From contig NZ_JPWA01000045.1 in the NCBI RefSeq assembly GCF_003326475.1, forward strand, positions 1 through 33,311: 33,311 nucleotides of DNA, in the 5' to 3' direction. The notes under the pieces are model-generated. The model was not told where the DNA came from. It saw only the letters and a program-made list of their open reading frames with translations, and searched no databases. The translations under genes were made by a program, and so were the position numbers. Positions 20,497 through 29,073 of this stretch are shown here, in pieces (position 1 is the stretch's first letter; every line of letters starts with the position of its first letter). Source of the stretch: Thalassospira xianhensis MCCC 1A02616. Lineage in GTDB: Bacteria > Pseudomonadota > Alphaproteobacteria > Rhodospirillales > Thalassospiraceae.

Positions 20497-21444
20497 TCAG
20501 TTAACCGGGCTCACCAGCGTCCCGTCGGCAAACCACTGCGCCAGATTATCGACCACCATCTGCGCCATCGCATCGCGGGTTTCGACCGTGCCGCTGGCGT
20601 TATGGGGATACAGCACGACATTCTCAAACTCGGCAAAGGCACGGTCCATATGCGGCTCATTATGGAACACATCCAGCCCCGCCCCGGCAATCACGCCATC
20701 CCGAAGTGCCGCAATCAGGGCCGGTTCATCAATCACCGAACCACGTGCGATATTGATGACAAAACCGCGCGGGCCAAGCGCCTTCAAAACGTCGGCATTG
20801 ATGATCCCCTGTGTCGCCGCCCCGCCGGGGCAGGAAATCATCAAAACATCCGCCCAGTTCGCAAGCCCGATCAGATCGGCCTCATAGTGATAATCGACCG
20901 GTTTTTTGGATCGTCCGAAATAACCGATTTCCATGCCAATCGGCTCCGCCCGCGCGGCAATCGCCTGCCCGATCCGGCCAAGCCCGACAATGCCAAGCTT
21001 CTTGCCCCGTGCGGTTGTGGTTAACGGCATCGCCCCCTTTTCCGACCATTGACCGCTGCGCGCCCAATGGTCACCAACAACCAGCCGCCGAAGCGTCGCC
21101 AGCAGCAGCATGATCGCGGTATCGGCCACATCGTCATTCAAAACATCGGGCGTATTGGAAACGCGAATGCCGCGCGCGGTACAGGCCGCAATATCAATTG
21201 CATCATAACCGACCCCGAAACTTGTAATGACCCTAAGGTTCGGCAGCTTCCCGATCAGCTCCGTCGGCACCCCGACCCCGGCGGTCGAAACAAGGGCTGC
21301 AATCCTGTCTGCCACATTGGCCAGAAACGCATCCTTGTCCGTCGCCTGATCCCAGCGATGCAGTTCGTATTTCGCAGCAAGTTCTTCCATATGACGCGGC
21401 CGGATGGCCGAAACGACGAGGATATGTTTATCAGATCGGGACAT
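20497..21444 (-). CDS. D-isomer-specific 2-hydroxyacid dehydrogenase (glyoxylate/hydroxypyruvate reductase-like)
   Basis: The 315-residue protein has the two-domain formate/glycerate dehydrogenase fold. The NAD(P) Rossmann motif is LGIVGLGRIGQAIAARA (about residues 145-161). The catalytic set is Arg in NIARGSVIDEPAL, Glu in VFHNEPHMD, and His in LYPHNASGT; all are present. It interconverts 2-hydroxy and 2-oxo acids; glyoxylate or hydroxypyruvate reduction is the likely activity by family. The ATG at 21444 has GGAGAAG 6 bp upstream; the frame's extension to 21570 has no coding character. It lies divergent to soxBDAG, which produces glycine, so a role in glycine/serine-derived hydroxypyruvate or glyoxylate is suggested. 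Confidence 0.88.
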   Translation of the reverse strand: MSRSDKHILVVSAIRPRHMEELAAKYELHRWDQATDKDAFLANVADRIAALVSTAGVGVPTELIGKLPNLRVITSFGVGYDAIDIAACTARGIRVSNTPDVLNDDVADTAIMLLLATLRRLVVGDHWARSGQWSEKGAMPLTTTARGKKLGIVGLGRIGQAIAARAEPIGMEIGYFGRSKKPVDYHYEADLIGLANWADVLMISCPGGAATQGIINADVLKALGPRGFVINIARGSVIDEPALIAALRDGVIAGAGLDVFHNEPHMDRAFAEFENVVLYPHNASGTVETRDAMAQMVVDNLAQWFADGTLVSPVN

Positions 21445-21690
21445 TGGGGCTTCTCCGTTGGTGGCGGGAGGCATCAGACTAGCGGCATGCCACTTGTAAA
21501 ACAAGAGAACAGGACAATTAACAGGACAGCGCACATACCGCCCTGAACTTGCCACCTGCCGCTGTGCCATTGCACACTACCTGCCCGGATGGCGAATATG
21601 TACAACAGATATGACGCAAATATCCAATCGCGACGTCGCAAATTCACATCTAATCGTGCAAAATCATGACACTTGGTGGAGCCGCTTCTC
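21445..21690. promoter_or_regulatory. Divergent regulatory region of 2-hydroxyacid dehydrogenase and sox operon
   Basis: This 246-bp gap must carry promoters for both divergent units. It contains TGTGC-CATT-GCACA (21563-21576), a perfect 10-bp palindrome GCGACGTCGC (21630-21639), and two similar direct elements GACGCAAAT (from 21613) and GTCGCAAAT (from 21634). These could be regulator sites; I cannot assign the regulator. Confidence 0.45.
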
Positions 21691-22944
21691 ATGACGCATT
21701 TTTCTGCTTTGTCGCTGTTAAAGAATGCTCTTACAGGACAAAAGAACTGGCAGGCGCAATGGCCCGACAGCCAACCGAAGGCAGAATATGACGTCGTCAT
21801 TGTCGGTGCTGGCGGTCACGGGCTTGGCGCGGCTTACTATCTGGCCAAGGAACACGGCATTACCAATGTCGCCGTGATCGACAAGGGCTGGCTGGGTGGC
21901 GGTAATACCGGGCGTAACACCACGATTATCCGGTCAAACTATCTTTATGATGAAAGTGCGCGGCTTTATGACCATGCGGTTGATCTTTGGGAAGGACTTA
22001 GCCAGGACCTGAATTACAACGTCATGTTTTCGCGCCGCGGCGTTCTGATGCTGGCGCATAATGTTCATGACGTTCAATCCTTCCAGCGCCACATCCATTC
22101 CAACCGCCTGAACGGTGTCGATAACCGCTGGCTGACGCCCGAGGAAGCCAAGGAATTCTGTCCGCCGCTTAATATTTCACCCAACGCACGCTATCCGGTC
22201 GTCGGTGCCGCCCTTCAGATGCGTGCCGGAACCGCCCGCCACGATGCGGTTGCGTGGGGCTATGCGCGCGGGGCATCACAGCGCGGTGTCGACATCATCC
22301 AGAACTGCCCGGTCACCGCGATCCGCCGCGGGCCGGATGGCGCGGTCGAAGGCGTTGAAACCGCCAAGGGCTTTATCCGTGCGAAAAAGGTCGCGGTTTC
22401 GGCTGCCGGTCACACCAGTGTCGTTATGGAAACCGCCGGTGTGCGCATGCCGCTTGAAAGCTATCCGCTGCAGGCACTGGTGTCCGAACCGGTCAAGCCG
22501 ATCTTCCCCTGTGTCGTCATGTCCAACACCGTGCATGCCTATATCAGCCAGTCGGACAAGGGCGAACTCGTGATCGGATCGGGCACCGATCAATATACCA
22601 GCTATTCGCAACGTGGCGGCCTGCCGCTGATCGAACATACGGTTGCCGCGATCTGCGAGATTTTCCCGATCTTCAACCGCATGCGGATGTTGCGCAAATG
22701 GGGCGGTATTGTTGACGTGACCCCGGATCGCTCCCCGATCCTTGGCATGACCCCCGTCCCCGGCCTTTACGTCAATTGCGGCTGGGGCACGGGCGGGTTC
22801 AAGGCCACACCGGGGGCTGCCCATACGCTTGCATGGACGGTTGCCAAAGGCACCCCGCATGACATCAACGCCCCCTTCACGCTGGACCGTTTCCGGACCG
22901 GCCGTCTGATTGACGAAGCGGCCGCAGCCGCCGTCGCACACTGA
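21691..22944 (+). CDS. soxB: Sarcosine oxidase beta subunit
   Basis: The 417-residue product starts with the typical alphaproteobacterial SoxB N-terminus ([17 protein letters not shown]), followed by a FAD Rossmann motif [17 protein letters not shown] (about residues 33-49) and [16 protein letters not shown]. The covalent FMN site ARHDAVAWG is present, with His184 as the expected attachment residue. In heterotetrameric sarcosine oxidase this subunit demethylates sarcosine to glycine; FMN reoxidation with O2 gives H2O2. The ATG at 21691 is preceded by GGTGGAG. It is the first gene of soxBDAG and is 11 bp upstream of soxD. Confidence 0.96.
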   Translation: MTHFSALSLLKNALTGQKNWQAQWPDSQPKAEYDVVIVGAGGHGLGAAYYLAKEHGITNVAVIDKGWLGGGNTGRNTTIIRSNYLYDESARLYDHAVDLWEGLSQDLNYNVMFSRRGVLMLAHNVHDVQSFQRHIHSNRLNGVDNRWLTPEEAKEFCPPLNISPNARYPVVGAALQMRAGTARHDAVAWGYARGASQRGVDIIQNCPVTAIRRGPDGAVEGVETAKGFIRAKKVAVSAAGHTSVVMETAGVRMPLESYPLQALVSEPVKPIFPCVVMSNTVHAYISQSDKGELVIGSGTDQYTSYSQRGGLPLIEHTVAAICEIFPIFNRMRMLRKWGGIVDVTPDRSPILGMTPVPGLYVNCGWGTGGFKATPGAAHTLAWTVAKGTPHDINAPFTLDRFRTGRLIDEAAAAAVAH

Positions 22945-22955
22945 GGAGAACGAAC

Positions 22956-23276
22956 ATGCTTCTCATCCATTGCCCCTATTGCGATGAAACGCTGCCGGAA
23001 CTGGAATTCACCTATGGCGGCGAAGCCCATATCGCGCGTCCGGAAAATCCGGCGGACAAAACCGATGATGAATGGCGTGATTTCCTGTTCATCCGCACCA
23101 ATGTCAAAGGCCCGCATTTCGAACGCTGGCGTCATGCCCATGGTTGCGGCCGGTTCTTTAACGCCGTGCGCGATACCGTCTCGGACCGGTTCCTGACGAC
23201 ATACAAGGCGGGCGAACCGCGCCCTGATCTTGCTGTTTTGCTTGAAGATGCCGCAAAGAAGGAGCCTTCGAAATGA
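22956..23276 (+). CDS. soxD: Sarcosine oxidase delta subunit
   Basis: The 106-residue protein is the small zinc subunit: HCPYCDETLPELEF at the N-terminus supplies the CxxC pair, and HAHGCGRFFN (about residues 60-69) supplies the remaining His and Cys ligands. The length is normal for SoxD. ATG at 22956 follows GAGGAG. Its stop overlaps the soxA start (ATGA). Confidence 0.96.
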   Translation: MLLIHCPYCDETLPELEFTYGGEAHIARPENPADKTDDEWRDFLFIRTNVKGPHFERWRHAHGCGRFFNAVRDTVSDRFLTTYKAGEPRPDLAVLLEDAAKKEPSK

Positions 23277-26266
23277 CCGCTTTCCGTGTTCCGGGGCGTG
23301 GCCGGGTCCTTCACAATCGGCCGGTTTCATTCACCTTTGACGGTGACACCTATCAAGGGCTGGAGGGCGACACGGTCGCATCTGCCCTGATCGCCAATGG
23401 CGTCCACCTGATGGGCCGTTCGTTCAAATATCATCGTCCGCGGGGCCCGATTGCCGCAGGGTCGGAAGAACCGAACGCCCTGATCGGAACGCGCCGTGGC
23501 AAGGGCCGGTTTGAGCCCAACACGCGTGCAACCGTGCAGGAAATCTGGAACGGGCTTGAAACCAACAGCCAGAACAAATATCCCAGCCTCAAATTTGATA
23601 TCGGCGCGATCAACGACCGCCTTTACATGCTGTTTTCCGCCGGGTTCTATTACAAGACCTTCATGTGGCCGCGGTCCTTCTGGGACAAGGTTTACGAGCC
23701 CTTCATCCGGGCGGCTGCCGGTCTTGGCGTATCGCCGACCGAACCCGATCCTGACAATTACGCATCACGTTATCTGCATACAGATGTTCTGGTTGTTGGG
23801 GCCGGTCCTGCCGGTCTTGCCGCCGCACGTGCCGCAGCAGAAGCCGGACTGCGCGTAACGCTGGTCGATGAAAACGCCGAACCGGGCGGAACGCTGTTAA
23901 GCGAACCACAGGCAAAAATTGATGGCAAACCGGCATGGGATTGGCTGGAATCCGAGATTGATGCCCTTATTGACCTTGGCGTGCGGATCATGACCCGCAC
24001 CACAGCGATTGGCTATTACCATCAGAACATGATCGGCCTGTGCCAGAAACTGACCGATCATCTCGAAAAACCGGCCGCCAGCACCCCGCGGGAACGCATG
24101 TGGCGGGTGCGCGCCAAACAGGTCATTCTGGCACAAGGCGCGCTTGAAAAACCGCTGGTATTTGATGGCAATGATCGTCCGGGCGTGATGCTGGCCGGAT
24201 CGGCGCAAACCTACCTGAACCGCTATGGCGTGCGTGTCGGAAACAATACCGTCGTCGTCACCAGCCATGACAGCGCATGGTATGCGGCCTTTGATCTGGC
24301 ATCGGCCGGAACAAGGATCGAGGCCATTGTCGATACCCGCCCGGCCCCGAATGCTGACCTTGTCAAACAGGCCGCCGCACGCGGGATCACGGTCTTTGCC
24401 GGTTATACCGCAACCGGCACGTCCGGTCGCCTGCGCATCAAATCAGTGCGGATCAACAAGGTTGATAATGGCCGGGTTATGGCCGCCCAGACATTGGCTT
24501 GCGACAGCCTTCTGGTTTGCGGCGGCTGGACCCCGTCGCTCCATCTGTTTTCCCATACCAAGGGGACGCTGAAATGGGATGACCAAAGCCAGACCTTCCT
24601 GCCCGACCGCATTACCGAAGATTGCCAGATCGCCGGTGCCGGGCGTGGGCTTTGGGGGATCGAAGCCGCCCTTAATGACGGGTTCGCGATGGGCGCTGCG
24701 GCGGTCAAGGCGCTTGGCAAAACCGCAAATATCAAAACGCTTTCGGTTGCCGATGACCGCCCTGGTTCGGGTACCAGCCACACCGAACTTCCGACCGACC
24801 TTGACGCTGGCAAGGCCCGCGCCTTTGTCGATTATCAGAACGATGTGACCGCCAAGGATCTGCGTCTTGCCGTACGCGAAGGCATGCGCTCGATCGAACA
24901 TGTCAAACGCTACACCACCAATGGCATGGCCACCGATCAGGGCAAGATGTCAAACATCAACGGCCTGAACATTGCCGCCGATGCACTTGGCAAGAAACAG
25001 CCCGAAGTCGGCCTGACCACGTTCCGCCCGCCCTATACCCCGACGACTTTCGGGGCGTTTGTCGGCTATCACAAGGGGGATCATTTCGAAGTCACCCGCA
25101 AAACCCCCATCGATAGCTGGGCCGAGGAAAACCGTGCCGTGTTCGAACCGGTCAGCCTGTGGCGTCGCGCATGGTATTTCCCCAAGGACGGCGAAGACAT
25201 GGACGCCGCCGTGCGTCGCGAATGCCGCGAAACGCGCAAATCGCTTGGCATGTTTGACGCATCCACCCTTGGCAAGATCGAGGTGGTCGGCCCCGATGCG
25301 GTTGAATTCATGAACCGCATGTATACCAACCCCTGGACCAAACTTGCCCCCGGTCGCACCCGTTATGGTCTTTTGCTTGGCGATGATGGCTATATCCGCG
25401 ATGACGGCGTGATTGGCCGCCTGAGTGATGACCGCTTCCACATCACCACCACCACCGGCGGTGCGGCGCGTGTCCTGAACATGATGGAAGATTACCTTCA
25501 GACGGAATGGCCGGATCTCAAAGTCTGGCTGACCTCGACCACCGAACAATGGGCGACCATTGCGCTCAATGGTCCGAATGCGCGCAATCTTCTGGCCCCG
25601 TTTGTCGAGGGGCTTGATATTTCCGACGAAGCCTTCCCGCATATGTCGATTGCCGAATGCTCGGTTGCCGGTTTCCCGGCCCGCCTGTTCCGCGTCAGCT
25701 TCACGGGCGAACTTGGATTTGAGGTCAATGTCCCCGCCCGTCATGGTCGCGCCCTTTGGGAAACGCTGTTCGCGGCGGGTCAGAAATACGATATCTGCCC
25801 CTATGGCACCGAAACCATGCATGTCCTGCGTGCCGAAAAGGGCTTCATCATTGTCGGTCAGGATACCGACGGGACGGTGACGCCTTATGACGCGGGTGCC
25901 GGATGGGCGGTTGGCAAAAACAAGCCCGACTTTGTCGGCATGCGGGCCCTTAACCGGCCGGACCTGACGGCAGAAGGCCGCAAGCAACTGGTCGGGCTTC
26001 TGACCGATGATGGCGTATCCAAACTTGAGGAAGGCGCGCAGATTGTCCTTGATCCGAACCAACCGATCCCGATGAAGATGGTGGGTCACGTAACATCGTC
26101 CTATCACAGCGACGCGGCAGGTCGCCCGATTGCCCTTGCCCTGATCGAAGGCGGCCACGGCAAGACCGGCGAAACGGTTTATATCCCGATGCCGGACCGG
26201 ACGATCAGGGCCACCATCACCGGCACGGTCTTTTACGACCCCGAAAATGCGCGTCTCAAACTTTAA
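23273..26266 (+). CDS. soxA: Sarcosine oxidase alpha subunit
   Basis: The 997-residue subunit has three parts. Residues 1-100 are a ferredoxin-like fold without the cysteines needed for an iron-sulfur cluster, as expected in SoxA. About 165-480 is a pyridine-nucleotide-disulfide oxidoreductase domain with GAGPAGLAAARAAAEAG from about residue 175, which binds NAD+. About 600-990 is a glycine-cleavage T-protein-like domain that binds THF and converts the iminium/formaldehyde product into 5,10-methylene-THF (EVVGPDAVEFMNRMYTN, FTGELGFEVNVP). It overlaps soxD by 4 bp, so expression is coupled. Length is normal. Confidence 0.97.
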   Translation: MTAFRVPGRGRVLHNRPVSFTFDGDTYQGLEGDTVASALIANGVHLMGRSFKYHRPRGPIAAGSEEPNALIGTRRGKGRFEPNTRATVQEIWNGLETNSQNKYPSLKFDIGAINDRLYMLFSAGFYYKTFMWPRSFWDKVYEPFIRAAAGLGVSPTEPDPDNYASRYLHTDVLVVGAGPAGLAAARAAAEAGLRVTLVDENAEPGGTLLSEPQAKIDGKPAWDWLESEIDALIDLGVRIMTRTTAIGYYHQNMIGLCQKLTDHLEKPAASTPRERMWRVRAKQVILAQGALEKPLVFDGNDRPGVMLAGSAQTYLNRYGVRVGNNTVVVTSHDSAWYAAFDLASAGTRIEAIVDTRPAPNADLVKQAAARGITVFAGYTATGTSGRLRIKSVRINKVDNGRVMAAQTLACDSLLVCGGWTPSLHLFSHTKGTLKWDDQSQTFLPDRITEDCQIAGAGRGLWGIEAALNDGFAMGAAAVKALGKTANIKTLSVADDRPGSGTSHTELPTDLDAGKARAFVDYQNDVTAKDLRLAVREGMRSIEHVKRYTTNGMATDQGKMSNINGLNIAADALGKKQPEVGLTTFRPPYTPTTFGAFVGYHKGDHFEVTRKTPIDSWAEENRAVFEPVSLWRRAWYFPKDGEDMDAAVRRECRETRKSLGMFDASTLGKIEVVGPDAVEFMNRMYTNPWTKLAPGRTRYGLLLGDDGYIRDDGVIGRLSDDRFHITTTTGGAARVLNMMEDYLQTEWPDLKVWLTSTTEQWATIALNGPNARNLLAPFVEGLDISDEAFPHMSIAECSVAGFPARLFRVSFTGELGFEVNVPARHGRALWETLFAAGQKYDICPYGTETMHVLRAEKGFIIVGQDTDGTVTPYDAGAGWAVGKNKPDFVGMRALNRPDLTAEGRKQLVGLLTDDGVSKLEEGAQIVLDPNQPIPMKMVGHVTSSYHSDAAGRPIALALIEGGHGKTGETVYIPMPDRTIRATITGTVFYDPENARLKL

Positions 26267-26298
26267 ATTCTGAGGTCATACAAGCGGAGATGACTGCA

Positions 26299-26850
26299 AT
26301 GACTGCACATATCGACCTGTCCAAAGCCGGGATACTGGCCGAAAGCTCCGCCGTGCGTGTAGCACTTCTGCCCCCTGTCGCCCGCTTTTCGCTTCGGGCC
26401 GCAACGCCCGAACAGAAAGCCCTGTCAAAGGCACTGGGCATAACCCTTCCGGCCAAAATCGGCCAGTGCGGGCGCAAAGGGGATATTGAAATCATATGCC
26501 TTGGCCCGGACGAATGGACGATCATCGCCCCCGAAGATCAGGCAGGAATGATCACCGATGCCTGTGCGGCAATTTATGCCAAAACCCCGCACAGCCTGAC
26601 GGAAATTTCCGACCGCGAGGTTACCGTGCGGATCACAGGCCCTAAGGCCAGCGACCTTATCACCATCGGATGCCCACGTGACCTTGATCAGCTCCCGGTC
26701 GGCGAAGCCCGCCGCACGGTCTTTGATGGTGTCACGACGGTGCTGTGGCGGGATGGCGATCAGGATTACCGCCTCGATCTCTGGCGCTCCTTCGCCCCGC
26801 ACGTCATCGCCCTTCTGGAAACGGGTTGCGGTGAACTGGCGGGCGAATAA
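26299..26850 (+). CDS. soxG: Sarcosine oxidase gamma subunit
   Basis: The 183-residue protein matches the SoxG family, a small T-protein-like fold subunit (ARFSLRA, LGPDEWTIIAPE, LTEISDREVTVRITGP, LWRDGDQDYRLDLWRSFAPHV). It completes the alpha-beta-gamma-delta enzyme. Two in-frame ATGs, 26290 and 26299, are possible; GCGGAG is directly adjacent to the first but 9 bp from the second, so I prefer 26299. It is the last gene of soxBDAG; glyA and purU, often nearby in other species, are not present. Confidence 0.92.
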   Translation: MTAHIDLSKAGILAESSAVRVALLPPVARFSLRAATPEQKALSKALGITLPAKIGQCGRKGDIEIICLGPDEWTIIAPEDQAGMITDACAAIYAKTPHSLTEISDREVTVRITGPKASDLITIGCPRDLDQLPVGEARRTVFDGVTTVLWRDGDQDYRLDLWRSFAPHVIALLETGCGELAGE

Positions 26851-26854
26851 CCCG

Positions 26855-26901
26855 ATGCCCTTATATGGGCAAAGGACTTTCTGGCTGATCTCGCGTCAGC
26901 C
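26855..26901. terminator. Weak hairpins between convergent soxG and the M50 gene
   Basis: The 56-bp gap holds TGCCC-TTATAT-GGGCA (starting near 26856) and GGCTGA-TCTCGCG-TCAGCC (26883-26901). Neither has a clear T-run, so termination here is only plausible. Confidence 0.35.
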
Positions 26902-26906
26902 ATCCC

Positions 26907-29069
26907 TCAGAAACTCGCCTCTCTAATAAGGCCTGCAACGACCGCCTCGTAAAGGCGGCGTGCCCAGCTCATGGGTTCTGCGTCAATCTGTAACGTGCCG
27001 CGCTGCATCATGGAAAAGTCCGTCTGAACCGGGGTGTTTTCCTTGCCCGTTGCAACGATCCCCTCCACCTTGAAGACAGGATCATGTGGTGTATAGCGGC
27101 CCTCCCTGTCAACCGTCGCCGCAATTGTGCCGCCATGGACCGCGGCAAGTGCAGGTGCCTCTATATAAGTGCTGTTAAACCGCTCGACCGTCCCGATCCC
27201 GATGTCAAGAACGGGTTGCGTAACCTGTTCGGGATAGAACTTTGCCGAAGGCTCGTTTCCAATCCGGGCAATATCGCGCTGGGAGACATAGGCAATGACT
27301 TCCCATGACGACCGTTCACTGGCGCCGACAATCCGCGCAATCGGGGTGCGCGGTGCGATCCAGTCGCCAACCCGGAGATCCTCGGTCAATTCACGAACAA
27401 AGCCGTCTATCGGTGCCCGCAGGGTCAAAAGATCCTGACGGGCTTCCAGTGCAACGATCCGGGCGGCCAGACGGCGCATTTCCTGAAGACGGGTGGCATA
27501 GTCGCCAAGATCATCCCGGCTTGCCTCGGTTTGCGCCAGCAATATCCGCGCCTCGGCAAGTTCCAGTTCGCGGATACGGTGTTCGGCATCAAGTTCCAGC
27601 GCGCTCAGGATGGCAATCGTATCCCCGGCACGGACCCGGTCCCCTTTTTTAACCGTGATTTCGGCAATCTGGCCTGCAACCGTGCTGATGATTTCCGCAT
27701 CATTGCCGGCCTGAAGCACCGCATCTGCCGAAACACGTGATTGCCACGGCACGAATGTCAGAACGGCCAGCACCAATAATAGCAATCCGGTCGCGACCAG
27801 AGACGGTGTTGCTTTTGCCAAATGGCGATCTTTCCACCAGTGTTTCATTTCGCTGAAAACCGGAATGACGATGAACCACGCGATTTCGACGACAAAAAGG
27901 ATAATGCCGAGAACCTTGAAGAACAGGTGGTAAACGACAAGCGCAATGCCAAGAAACAGAAAGAAGCGATAAATCCACACCGAAATCGCAAAAACCGTCA
28001 GCATCCGCCGCTTTTTTCGCGGCATCGGTTCCGGGGCCGGATGCCCGAACCGGAAAAGCATTTCGCGGATCGTCCATTTGGCCATTGCAAAGGACCGGTT
28101 TTGCAGATTGGCAATACCCAGAAAATCCGACAGCAGATAATAACCGTCAAACCGCATGAAAGGGCTTAGATTGATCAGAAGTGTTGTGATCCAGGTGGTC
28201 GTCGCCAGCAGGAACACGGCACTTTGCAAGGGCCCCGGCGGGACAATATGCCAGAAAAAAGTCGCCAGCAGCGCAAGTGCGAGTTCAACCCGGATACCGG
28301 CCGCCGCAATACGCAGCCTTTTTTCCTTGCTGATGATCCGCCACGCATCGGATGTATCGGTATAAAGCACCGGATACATCACCAGAAAGGCAACCCCCAT
28401 CGACGGAACCCGGCAGCCATAGCGCGCCGCACTATAGGCATGCCCGAATTCATGAAGGATTTTGGCCAGGGTCAGGGTAATGGCCATCCACACCACGCCC
28501 TGCCAGTTGGCAAAGCCCATGAATGTCGACACAAACAGGTCCCATTGGCGCAATGTCAGAAAAATGCCGATGATGCCCAGAAACAGTACGCCCAACTGAA
28601 CAGGTCGCGATGCAATCACATCGGCAATGGCCTGGGTTCTGCGCAGGAAACCGTCCGGATGAACCAGCGGGACGCGAACAAAAAGGTAATTATGGATCGC
28701 CCATTTCCAGAAGGGCGGTTTGCCGGCATTGGCAATGCGCGAAAACTCGGCCACGGTCTCGCTGCTGTCACGCTGCAACAGACCATTGCCATGCAGGAAC
28801 TTTATCAGTCCGCTCAGCGATGCCGCGTCAACGCTCAGAACCGTATCGCGGCAAATCCGGTCAATGATCGCCTGCCCCTGCCGCAACGGCCACCGGCGCA
28901 ACATCTCAAACGCGGCATAACCGATCCGGAAATAGCGGTTGCGCACCGGGTCATGGATCGTCCAGCACGGCGCGCCATATTCATCCGTTCCGGCGGGCAG
29001 AAGTCGCAGGTCTTCGCGAAGCGGCGGTACAACCATATCCTTTGCCTGATCCTGCGATGCGATTGCCAT
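26907..29069 (-). CDS. M50 site-2-type metalloprotease fused to HlyD-like adaptor
   Basis: The 720-residue protein joins three regions. Residues 35-100 are a winged-helix-like region (RYFRIGYAAFEMLRRW, ending FLHGNGLLQ) that resembles PqqD-type domains. About 155-440 is a multi-helix membrane part with the M50 zinc site HEFGH (residues 206-210) and second metal motif NLSPFMRFDGYYLL (N300-D308), both intact. About 445-720 is a periplasmic HlyD-like adaptor: half-lipoyl VAGQIAEITVKKGDRVRAG, a coiled-coil hairpin, then a second half LRAPIDGFVRELTEDLRVGD and beta-barrel. KEGG-type 'peptide zinc metalloprotease' (YydH-like) proteins share this layout. It starts 4 bp after the GAF-HlyD gene. It may cleave or thread a substrate at the inner membrane; function unproven. 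Confidence 0.82.
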   Translation of the reverse strand: MAIASQDQAKDMVVPPLREDLRLLPAGTDEYGAPCWTIHDPVRNRYFRIGYAAFEMLRRWPLRQGQAIIDRICRDTVLSVDAASLSGLIKFLHGNGLLQRDSSETVAEFSRIANAGKPPFWKWAIHNYLFVRVPLVHPDGFLRRTQAIADVIASRPVQLGVLFLGIIGIFLTLRQWDLFVSTFMGFANWQGVVWMAITLTLAKILHEFGHAYSAARYGCRVPSMGVAFLVMYPVLYTDTSDAWRIISKEKRLRIAAAGIRVELALALLATFFWHIVPPGPLQSAVFLLATTTWITTLLINLSPFMRFDGYYLLSDFLGIANLQNRSFAMAKWTIREMLFRFGHPAPEPMPRKKRRMLTVFAISVWIYRFFLFLGIALVVYHLFFKVLGIILFVVEIAWFIVIPVFSEMKHWWKDRHLAKATPSLVATGLLLLVLAVLTFVPWQSRVSADAVLQAGNDAEIISTVAGQIAEITVKKGDRVRAGDTIAILSALELDAEHRIRELELAEARILLAQTEASRDDLGDYATRLQEMRRLAARIVALEARQDLLTLRAPIDGFVRELTEDLRVGDWIAPRTPIARIVGASERSSWEVIAYVSQRDIARIGNEPSAKFYPEQVTQPVLDIGIGTVERFNSTYIEAPALAAVHGGTIAATVDREGRYTPHDPVFKVEGIVATGKENTPVQTDFSMMQRGTLQIDAEPMSWARRLYEAVVAGLIREASF

Positions 29070-29073
29070 CCGC

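Noticed and set aside
20143..21024. Plus-strand open frame of about 293 codons
   Set aside because: It spans the opposite strand of both modE and the 2-hydroxyacid dehydrogenase, two clear genes; His/Arg/Pro-rich shadow.
24950..26158. Minus-strand open frame of about 400 codons
   Set aside because: It is antisense to the C-terminal half of soxA, whose frame is certain; composition is typical of a shadow frame.
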